A stretch of 9,960 nt of DNA from assembly GCA_041169145.1 (NCBI GenBank), contig JBEEJO010000027.1, forward strand, positions 1-9,960. The letters are read 5' to 3'. Within the stretch, counting starts at the first letter, position 1, and every line of letters starts with the position of its first letter. The position numbers and the translations under genes are program-made. Of the stretch, positions 1 through 6,060 are shown piece after piece. The DNA comes from DATJQA01 sp041169145 (GTDB taxonomy: Bacteria; Patescibacteriota; Minisyncoccia; UBA6257; 2-01-FULL-56-20). The notes below the pieces were generated by a model. The model searched no databases. It saw only the letters and a list, made by a program, of their open reading frames with translations, and had not been told where the DNA came from.

Positions 1-1797
1 CACTTCGGCGTTCTCGCGTTCCTCATCACCGTGGCGCTCGCGGGGCGCATCGCATGGATCGGCTTGGCTGAAGGATCATTCTATCGGGTGCGTGCGGAAG
101 TGAACCAGTTCCAGTTCGAGCGCGTTGCGGCTCCCCGCGGCGTTATCACGGATCGATTTGGCACCGTCATCGCGGACAATAAGCCGTCGTTCTCGGCCGT
201 GTTGGACCTGAGAACGTTCCTCTTGAACTCCCGCGACGAACAGGAACGGGTTTTGAACGTAGTCCGGAGCATCCTTGGCATTCAGCCGGAAGAAGTATGG
301 GCGCTCATCGCCGAACGCTCAGCTTCGCATTCGGGTGATCCCATATCGTTACGGAACGACCTGGACCATCGAGAACTCGTCGCGCTGGAAGCCGAAGACA
401 TGCTCTCGCTGCGCGTGGTCAGTGGATATAAACGCGACTACGTCTACGGCGAAGTAGCTTCATCCGTGATCGGATATTTAGGATTTCCTACACAGCAAGA
501 CCTTGAATCCGACGCGATGCTGGGCGGACAGGATATGGTCGGCAAGGCCGGCGTAGAGGCGGAATATGACACAACGCTTCGTGGAACGCCGGGCGTGACC
601 GCTAAACTCCGCGATGCGTTGGGTCGGACGCTTGGCGATGGGGGAACGACAGAGCCGAAGATCGGAATGTCATTACAGTTAACGATAGACCTTGAATTTC
701 AGCGGTATTTCTATCGTCGGTTCACGCAGGCGCTTACTGAGCTTGGAAGGACGTCCGGTGCGGGTATCGCGATCGATCCGCGGAACGGAGAGGTGCTTGC
801 CTTGCTCAATTTCCCCGCGTACGACGCGAACCTCTTCAATGCCGTCGGCAAGAATAACGAGAAGCGCACATTGCTCACATCGCCGCAAAGGCCGCTGTTC
901 CAGCGAGCGACGGCAGGGCTCTACAGTCCGGGCTCAACCATCAAACCGCTTCACGGCATCGCGGCGCTCGCCGAACGCGTCGTCGCGCCCGGTCGCACGG
1001 TCTATTCGCCCGGTTGGTTGGATGTGCCGAATCCATTCGATCCCGAGAATCCGACGCGTTTTCTGGATTGGCGCTTTCAAGGCGAAGTGGATCTCGCTTC
1101 GGCGATCGCGCAATCGTCAAACGTGTATTTTTATCTGATCGGCGGCGGTTCGCCGTCCCCGGACCCGCAAGGAATCGTTGACGACCGCAACAAGGGCATC
1201 AACGGCCTTGGCTTGAATGCATTACGGGATTGGTGGAAAAAATTCCGACTTGATCGGCAGACCGGCATAGATCTTCCGGGAGAGGCGCGCGGATTTTTAC
1301 CGTCCGCGGAATGGAAAAAGGAACGCACCGGCCGTCCATGGCTGCTTGGTGATACCTACAATGTATCTATCGGCCAAGGCGACTTGACCGTCACACCTAT
1401 CGCATTGCTGAACTACATTGCAGCCATTGCCGAAAATGGCGTGATGTATGAGCCACACGTGAATCGCGGACTCGTGCCAAGCGTCATTGACGACCTGAGT
1501 CCGTATGCGATGGAGATCCGCGAAGCGCAAAAGGGCATGCGCATGACCGTGACCTCGCCGGTCGGCACGGCGTATCTTTTGCACGACTTGCCGGTTCCCG
1601 TCGCGGCAAAGACAGGGAGCGCGCAGGTGCGGAACAACCAAGAAGAGAACGCTTTCTTCGTCGGGTATGCGCCCGCGGACGATCCGCAGATCGCCATCCT
1701 GATCCTCGTCGAGAACGCAAAAGAGGGGAGTTTGAACGCCGTACCTATCGCGCGGGACGTTTTAAATTGGTATGATGAACATCGGATAGTAAAATAA
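1..1797 (+). CDS. mrdA: Penicillin-binding protein 2 (class B transpeptidase), 5' end missing
   Basis: Class B penicillin-binding protein that forms the 4-3 peptide cross-links of peptidoglycan during cell elongation; the family is membrane-anchored with its catalytic domain outside the cytoplasm and works with RodA. The frame is open to the window edge, so the real start lies upstream and the GTG at 31 is an internal codon. The first residues (FGVLAFLITVALAG) are the end of the anchor helix. Next comes the PBP dimer domain, with RGVITDRFGTVIADN at about nt 136-180 and the typical GKAGVEAEYD stretch near nt 541-570. All three transpeptidase motifs are intact: SxxK (STIK, nucleophile Ser codon at 934, Lys at 943), SxN (SSN, 1114-1122) and KTGS (1609-1620). 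About 598 residues are visible, close to full length for PBP2. It is the first gene of a tight + strand run. The PBP2 subtype, rather than another class B PBP, is inferred from overall resemblance. Confidence 0.93.
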   Translation, partial: HFGVLAFLITVALAGRIAWIGLAEGSFYRVRAEVNQFQFERVAAPRGVITDRFGTVIADNKPSFSAVLDLRTFLLNSRDEQERVLNVVRSILGIQPEEVWALIAERSASHSGDPISLRNDLDHRELVALEAEDMLSLRVVSGYKRDYVYGEVASSVIGYLGFPTQQDLESDAMLGGQDMVGKAGVEAEYDTTLRGTPGVTAKLRDALGRTLGDGGTTEPKIGMSLQLTIDLEFQRYFYRRFTQALTELGRTSGAGIAIDPRNGEVLALLNFPAYDANLFNAVGKNNEKRTLLTSPQRPLFQRATAGLYSPGSTIKPLHGIAALAERVVAPGRTVYSPGWLDVPNPFDPENPTRFLDWRFQGEVDLASAIAQSSNVYFYLIGGGSPSPDPQGIVDDRNKGINGLGLNALRDWWKKFRLDRQTGIDLPGEARGFLPSAEWKKERTGRPWLLGDTYNVSIGQGDLTVTPIALLNYIAAIAENGVMYEPHVNRGLVPSVIDDLSPYAMEIREAQKGMRMTVTSPVGTAYLLHDLPVPVAAKTGSAQVRNNQEENAFFVGYAPADDPQIAILILVENAKEGSLNAVPIARDVLNWYDEHRIVK

Positions 1798-1810
1798 AGA
1801 ACCAATAACC

Positions 1811-2806
1811 ATGTCCGAACTCCGACAAGATCTTGTCTCCGGCGATTGGGTCATTATGGTTCCCGAACGCGCAAAGCGTCCGGATGAATTTTTGTCAAAA
1901 CGAGAAAAGCGCAAACCGACGCCGAAAGCGAAGTGTCCGTTCGAAGATCTGAGAAGAACGGGCAACTGGCCGCCGCTGTTTCTCGTACCGAACGACGAAA
2001 AACGCTGGCGCGTTGCGGTCATTCCGAACAAGTTCCCGGCGCTTCGCCACGGCAAACACTGTATGGCGCCGATGAAAACGGGTCCATACACGCACGCGGA
2101 AGGTATCGGCTGGCATCATTTGGTCGTCGGTCGCGACCACTATCGGAATCTTGCGGATATGTCTCCGACGCGAAGCGTGGAACTGTTCCAGGCGATGCAA
2201 AAGCTGTTCCGCATCGCGGATCGAGATCGGTGTATGGCATACGTATCGCTCTTTTTTAACTGGGGCGCGACCGCTGGCGCATCGCTCTATCATCCGCATT
2301 ATCAGGCGCTCACGCTTCCTATTATCCCGCCCGATGTGACGGAGTCGCTTGCGGGCTCGGAACGATATTGGAAGCGCAGGAAACGATGCGTGCATTGCGA
2401 CATCCTGTCTTACGAGAAAAAGATTCGTACGCGCATTATTGCGGAGAATGCCGCTGCGATTGCGCTCACGCCCTATGTGCCGAAAAGCCGGCTGGAAGTA
2501 AGCATCTATCCCAAAAATCACTTTCCGTTCTTTGAACGCACGCCGAAGCGCGATCTTGCGGCGGTCGTCGCCATTCTGCGCTCCGTCATGCGAAGCATGC
2601 GGAAACGCCTGAACGATCCCGACCTCAACTTTTTCGTCCACACCGCGCCCATTCGCGACCAAAATACGTACCACCACTACCATTGGCATATCGACGTTAT
2701 TCCGAAGTTCTTTCCGCCGCCGGGGGGATTCGAGCTTTCAACGGGCACCGACATCAACGCCTACGACCCCGACTGGTTCGCGGGACTGTTGCGCGGGAAG
2801 AAATAG
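1811..2806 (+). CDS. galT: GalT-like nucleotidyltransferase (galactose-1-phosphate uridylyltransferase family, HIT superfamily)
   Basis: 331 residues, close to the usual GalT length. GalT swaps UMP between UDP-glucose and galactose-1-phosphate in the Leloir pathway. The N-terminus (SGDWVIMVPERAKRP) matches the GalT opening. The active-site block is GASLYHPHYQ, with H161-P-H163-Y-Q165; by analogy H163 is the nucleophile that carries the UMP. The C-terminal block HHYHWHIDVIP (H288-H293) matches the second metal/histidine region of the family. A CxxC pair is present at C193/C196. The first zinc CxxC of classic GalT is altered to C42-P-F-E45, although the family His at 110 and H161 remain. The start follows the mrdA stop by 13 bases with no clear Shine-Dalgarno sequence. 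No galE or galK is visible, so the true sugar-1-phosphate substrate is open; another nucleotide donor such as ADP or GDP sugars is possible. Confidence 0.8.
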   Translation: MSELRQDLVSGDWVIMVPERAKRPDEFLSKREKRKPTPKAKCPFEDLRRTGNWPPLFLVPNDEKRWRVAVIPNKFPALRHGKHCMAPMKTGPYTHAEGIGWHHLVVGRDHYRNLADMSPTRSVELFQAMQKLFRIADRDRCMAYVSLFFNWGATAGASLYHPHYQALTLPIIPPDVTESLAGSERYWKRRKRCVHCDILSYEKKIRTRIIAENAAAIALTPYVPKSRLEVSIYPKNHFPFFERTPKRDLAAVVAILRSVMRSMRKRLNDPDLNFFVHTAPIRDQNTYHHYHWHIDVIPKFFPPPGGFELSTGTDINAYDPDWFAGLLRGKK

Positions 2807-2824
2807 CGCACGGGTCTTGCTCTG

Positions 2825-3196
2825 ATGCATAAGCATATTCATGCCATCATTCACCACCCCGCGCGCGTTTCGGGAGCCGTGTCTCTCGTAAGCTCGCTGT
2901 TCGTCATTACCGGATGGATGTGGGCGTATGCGGTACTCGCTCCGCTTGGCCAATCGATCATCGTATCGTGGAGTGCGGATACCGGAATCGTGCGGACCGT
3001 ACCTGCGGATGAGTTTCCGTCATTCCTCGCGGGCATCGGAGGCACGGCGCTTTTGATGGTCGTTGTGAACGCGATATTGGCCATTGAACTGGAGCGTCGG
3101 GATCGTTCATGGGGCAAGCTAGTCGCATTCGCAACGGCATTATTCGCGGCCTTGATTTTTACGGCGTTTACGGCTATCATCTCAGTCAATCAGTAA
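2825..3196 (+). CDS. Small three-helix membrane protein of unknown function
   Basis: I do not recognise a family for this 123-residue protein. Three hydrophobic segments are clear, at about residues 15-39, 67-88 and 98-120. The first two are separated by a polar loop (about 40-66) containing SADTG and VPADEFPSF. A charged loop (ELERRDRSWGK, 88-98) separates helices 2 and 3. The positive-inside rule suggests that the ERRDR loop and the N-terminus lie on opposite sides, but the orientation is uncertain. The N-terminus is histidine-rich, with five His in the first eleven residues (2, 4, 6, 10, 11), which could bind metal. It starts 18 bases after the GalT-like gene and ends one base before rplU, so it is almost certainly cotranscribed and translationally close-coupled. 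It is probably a real gene: the hydrophobic pattern is coherent, the packing is tight, and no competing frame looks better. Confidence 0.75.
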   Translation: MHKHIHAIIHHPARVSGAVSLVSSLFVITGWMWAYAVLAPLGQSIIVSWSADTGIVRTVPADEFPSFLAGIGGTALLMVVVNAILAIELERRDRSWGKLVAFATALFAALIFTAFTAIISVNQ

Positions 3197-3197
3197 T

Positions 3198-3506
3198 ATG
3201 AAATTCGCCGTTATAGAGACGGGCGGGAAGCAGTATCGGGTTTCCGCCGGACAAACAATACAGGTAGAGAAACTGACCGCCGAAGCCGGCGGGGGTGTTT
3301 CGTTCAAGAACGTCCTCTTGATCGCCGATGGCGACAAGACCGACATCGGCACGCCGTACGTGAAGGGCGCTATCGTTGAGGCAAAAGTGCTTCGTGACGC
3401 GCGAGCCCGAAAAGTCATCGTGTTCAAGTACCACTCAAAGACGCGGTACCGAAAGAAGAAGGGCCACCGCCAACACTTCACGGAAGTTGAAATTACGAAA
3501 GTATGA
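3198..3506 (+). CDS. rplU: 50S ribosomal protein L21
   Basis: Ribosomal protein L21 of the large subunit, which binds 23S rRNA. The 102-residue length is standard. The N-terminus MKFAVIETGGKQYRVSAG and the C-terminal signature block VFKYHSKTRYRKKKGHRQHF (basic residues followed by GHRQ) are diagnostic. The ATG lies one base after the stop of the preceding membrane-protein gene, and no Shine-Dalgarno sequence is visible, so translation may depend on coupling. In many bacteria rpmA (L27) follows directly. Here a terminator and the convergent ddl gene follow instead, so L27 must be encoded elsewhere if it is present. Confidence 0.97.
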   Translation: MKFAVIETGGKQYRVSAGQTIQVEKLTAEAGGGVSFKNVLLIADGDKTDIGTPYVKGAIVEAKVLRDARARKVIVFKYHSKTRYRKKKGHRQHFTEVEITKV

Positions 3507-3510
3507 GGAA

Positions 3511-3540
3511 ATAGTCCCGCACGAACGGGGCTATTTTTTT
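3511..3540 (+). terminator. Rho-independent terminator after rplU
   Basis: A nine-pair stem is formed by ATAGTCCCG (3511-3519) and CGGGGCTAT (3526-3534), with one G-U pair and a six-base loop CACGAA. A run of seven T (3534-3540) follows directly. It begins four bases after the rplU stop and is a textbook terminator for the + strand operon. On the - strand only a weak T run follows the stem (TATTTCCTC), so termination of ddl at the same hairpin is less certain. The right arm and T run overlap the last codons of ddl. Confidence 0.9.
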
Positions 3541-4508
3541 CCGTGCCGCAGGATCGCGAGACCGATGATATTCTGCAAGAGTTCGGCAAAGCTCCAGCCG
3601 AGCGCCTTCGCTTCTTTCGGACAGAGCGATGCTTCGGTCATGCCTGGAGCGGTATTGATCTCCAGGAAGTATGCCGTGCCGTCTCGGGCGAGGATAAAAT
3701 CGGAGCGCGTGAGGCCGTCCGCCTGGTAGAGCGCGTGCGCTTGGAGCGCCGCCGCTTCAATATGCGCGATGATCTTCGGCGGCAACGGAGCGGGGCAAAG
3801 TTCTTTCGTCTTGGGAGAGTGGTACTTTGCGGCATAATCAAAGAAGGTGCCTCGAGGCGTTCGGATGAGAACGGGCGGAAGCGCGAGAAGTTCCGTTTGC
3901 GTGGTATTGCCGAGCACGCCGCAGGTGACTTCCGCGCCGTCGACGAATTGCTGGACAAGGACGGCGCGGTCGCGCGCGAATGCGGCTTTGAGCGCTTGTG
4001 CGAGGTGCGCCCGCGAGCGGACGACGGAAACGCCGATGGACGATCCCAAGGCGTTGGGCTTTACGACGCAGGGATAATCGAACGCCTGCACGATGCGCGC
4101 ATGAACGACGTCTGCGCCCGTCATCCCATGCAGGATGAAATAAGGCGGCACACGAAGGCCGGACCACGACGCAAGCTCATAGGAAAGATATTTGTGCATG
4201 CCGAGCGCGCTCGTAATAACATTCGAGCCCGTGTAGGGAACACCGAGCGACTCCAGCATTGCCTGAATGCGGCCGTCCTCGCCCCATTCGCCGTGTAGCG
4301 CGGAAACGACGGCGACATCGGCGCCTCGCACGGCTTCCCGGATGACGGGAAATAGACGGGACGGATCTTTCGGCAGAAGCACGCGCCGCGCGGTAGAAAT
4401 GCCGCGCAAGGCGCGGACGATCTGCGACGCGGAACGGAGCGAAACCGCATACTCGGACGACGGTCCGCCGCAGAGAACGATGATATGGAGTTTCTTCCGT
4501 ATCGTCAT
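3531..4508 (-). CDS. ddl: D-alanine--D-alanine ligase
   Basis: ATP-grasp enzyme that joins two D-alanines for the peptidoglycan pentapeptide; it acts in the cytoplasm. The 325-residue length is in the usual 300-370 range. Family motifs are in order: GGPSSEYAVSLRSA with E19; HGEWGEDGRIQ (72-82); the ATP-binding K150 and the GSSIGVS loop (155-161); the omega-loop DYAAKY with Y225 and K228; RSDF with D270; and the metal-binding ENT-type block EINTAPGMT with E283 and N285. E19, S156/S157 and Y225 correspond to the Glu15/Ser150/Tyr216 triad of E. coli DdlB, so D-Ala-D-Ala rather than D-Ala-D-Lac specificity is expected (D-Lac ligases carry a different omega-loop residue). The start ATG overlaps the stop of the upstream glycosyltransferase gene as ATGA (4505-4508), implying translational coupling. 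The stop codon lies inside the hairpin of the convergent rplU terminator. Confidence 0.96.
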   Translation of the reverse strand: MTIRKKLHIIVLCGGPSSEYAVSLRSASQIVRALRGISTARRVLLPKDPSRLFPVIREAVRGADVAVVSALHGEWGEDGRIQAMLESLGVPYTGSNVITSALGMHKYLSYELASWSGLRVPPYFILHGMTGADVVHARIVQAFDYPCVVKPNALGSSIGVSVVRSRAHLAQALKAAFARDRAVLVQQFVDGAEVTCGVLGNTTQTELLALPPVLIRTPRGTFFDYAAKYHSPKTKELCPAPLPPKIIAHIEAAALQAHALYQADGLTRSDFILARDGTAYFLEINTAPGMTEASLCPKEAKALGWSFAELLQNIIGLAILRHGKK

Positions 4509-6040
4509 CGGATCTCAAATATACTGGCGCCTTCGGGGACCTGACCGATCGCATCGGGGAAAATATAGTGGACGTTCTTTTGGATCTGTTCGTCCGGCGT
4601 GAACGTATCGGTCATGAACATGACTGTCTGGGACGGCGTCGGAATGCCGCGCACATCAACGCCGCCGGCATACATCACCACGTATTTTGGAACGTCCATT
4701 GGAAGTGCGCGGATGGTCCGGCCGATATCAACATAGTTCGCCGCGAACGCACCGGGCGTATCCGGATGATTTGCCCAGAGAACGAAATACGTATACGCCG
4801 CTTGCGCGGTCAGAACGACGACAGCGGTCGCAATAAGCGCTTGCATGAACGACGCATAATACATATCCGGAATACGGGGACGGGCGAATGCCGATATGTT
4901 TTCGTACGCCCATTGCGCGCCAAGCGCAGCGGTAAGCATCACGGGCGGAATAAGAAGGATGGAACGGAGCGCGTGAGGAAGGCCTTCGTTGGAAATGACG
5001 ACCGGAAGCATCATTAAGAGGAACGTGAGGACAAGAAATACCCTTGAGAACTCACGCCAGAATCCTTTCAGAACGATGGCAGTTCCAATAAGGAAGAAGA
5101 CAGCAACCGGGAAGAAGAGTTCTGGCGCTCCGACGAGGTTATGTCGTGGGTTGAAATCGCCGGCGACAAAAAACATACCGAGCGTTTTTATGACATTCAG
5201 ACCAAGTGCATAAAGCGGCGATGGGGAAGAAAAAATAGAAACTTGCGATGTCCGACCGAGAAAATCGGCGGGGTGAACAAGGTAATACAGGCCGATAGGA
5301 AGCCCGGCCAGGAATGCGCCGAGTACGAACGCCCCGGCGATCTTCCAGAAATTCGGGGTTGTACGAAAGAAGGGGATCGCCGCGAGTAAGAGCAATGGTG
5401 CGACACGATAGGCAATATAGGTATGGAAACCCAGCCCGAACACGACGCCTCCGAGAAAAGATATCGTCCAGGCGCTGAATGTCCAGTTCCAACGAGCGGC
5501 AGTATTTTGTGCTGTGCTGGCCGTAGGAATTGAAGTGGTTGTTGCTTTTCGGATTGCCATGAGAAGCAACGCCATTCCCCAGACCAAACAGAACGGCGCC
5601 ATGATGGCGCGGAATCCGATGCGGGAGAACAAGATATGCCAAAAGGATGTCGCCAAAAAGAGCGATGCGAGAAACCCGATGCGCCGCGAGAAAAGCTCGC
5701 GGCCGAGGAAATAGATACCGAGCACGGTAAGCGAACCGAAGAACGCCGAAGTCACGCGGAGCATCCAAGGTTCGGTGAGGCCGCCGGATACGGACATGAA
5801 GAACTTCAAGACGATAGCCTGAATATTGATGAACAGCCCTTCGCGGCCGTTGTTCTCGGGATAGTAGAGCTTGAAGCCTCCGATCGGCTGGCTCGTAGAT
5901 AGGGCCTCCAGAGCATTATTGCCGTTCATCGCTTCGTCGGGATAAAGCCCCGGCGGCAATTCCGTTATTCGGTATGTACGCAAGAAAACTGCTAGAATGA
6001 AAACAACGGAAACAAGGAGACCGACCTTCCAGCGAGCCAT
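4505..6040 (-). CDS. GT-C fold membrane glycosyltransferase (GT39/ArnT/PMT-like)
   Basis: A 511-residue polytopic membrane protein with roughly ten to twelve hydrophobic segments. The first is at about residues 6-20. A polar tail of about 85 residues at the end probably lies outside the membrane. Just after helix 1 is PPGLYPDEAMNG, with D35-E36 in the first extracytoplasmic loop; this is the place and pattern of the catalytic acidic pair in GT-C enzymes that use polyprenyl-phosphate sugars. NNGREGLFINIQA (around 64-76) follows, then helix-rich segments including SRRIGFLASLFLATSFWHI. The family moves a sugar from a lipid-phosphate donor to a protein, lipid or glycan outside the cytoplasm; the donor and acceptor here cannot be told. 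The start ATG (6038-6040) is preceded by GGTGAT three bases away and by TATAAT directly upstream. It shares an ATGA overlap with ddl, so the pair forms a two-gene envelope operon. Confidence 0.85.
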   Translation of the reverse strand: MARWKVGLLVSVVFILAVFLRTYRITELPPGLYPDEAMNGNNALEALSTSQPIGGFKLYYPENNGREGLFINIQAIVLKFFMSVSGGLTEPWMLRVTSAFFGSLTVLGIYFLGRELFSRRIGFLASLFLATSFWHILFSRIGFRAIMAPFCLVWGMALLLMAIRKATTTSIPTASTAQNTAARWNWTFSAWTISFLGGVVFGLGFHTYIAYRVAPLLLLAAIPFFRTTPNFWKIAGAFVLGAFLAGLPIGLYYLVHPADFLGRTSQVSIFSSPSPLYALGLNVIKTLGMFFVAGDFNPRHNLVGAPELFFPVAVFFLIGTAIVLKGFWREFSRVFLVLTFLLMMLPVVISNEGLPHALRSILLIPPVMLTAALGAQWAYENISAFARPRIPDMYYASFMQALIATAVVVLTAQAAYTYFVLWANHPDTPGAFAANYVDIGRTIRALPMDVPKYVVMYAGGVDVRGIPTPSQTVMFMTDTFTPDEQIQKNVHYIFPDAIGQVPEGASIFEIR

Positions 6041-6049
6041 AGTATCACC

Positions 6050-6055
6050 ATTATA
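6050..6055 (-). promoter_or_regulatory. Candidate -10 box for the glycosyltransferase-ddl operon
   Basis: On the - strand the spacer between the two divergent genes reads AAACGTATAATGGTGATACT before the ATG. TATAAT is a perfect -10 consensus and ends nine bases before the start codon. Transcription would begin at or within a few bases of the ATG, giving a leaderless or nearly leaderless mRNA. A good -35 box at 16-18 bases is not visible (TTTCGT or similar), so this rests mainly on the -10 match and on there being no other place for a promoter except inside the divergent gene. Confidence 0.45.
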
Positions 6056-6060
6056 CGTTT

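Noticed and set aside
31..33. GTG as the true start of mrdA
   Set aside because: The frame is open upstream to position 1 and those residues continue the membrane anchor, so the gene is cut by the window edge.
1895..2689. Long - strand open frame (264 codons) opposite the GalT-like gene
   Set aside because: Composition is Arg- and His-rich without motifs, and the opposite strand has clear GalT active-site blocks.
2807..2824. Possible terminator between the GalT-like gene and the small membrane protein gene
   Set aside because: Only a GCGC/GCGC dyad spans the stop codon region, with no T run; the spacing suggests readthrough in an operon.
3543..4298. Long + strand open frame (251 codons) opposite ddl
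   Set aside because: It encodes an Arg/Gly/Ala-rich sequence with no family resemblance, lies wholly antisense to a gene with all Ddl motifs, and is explained by GC-biased codon use.
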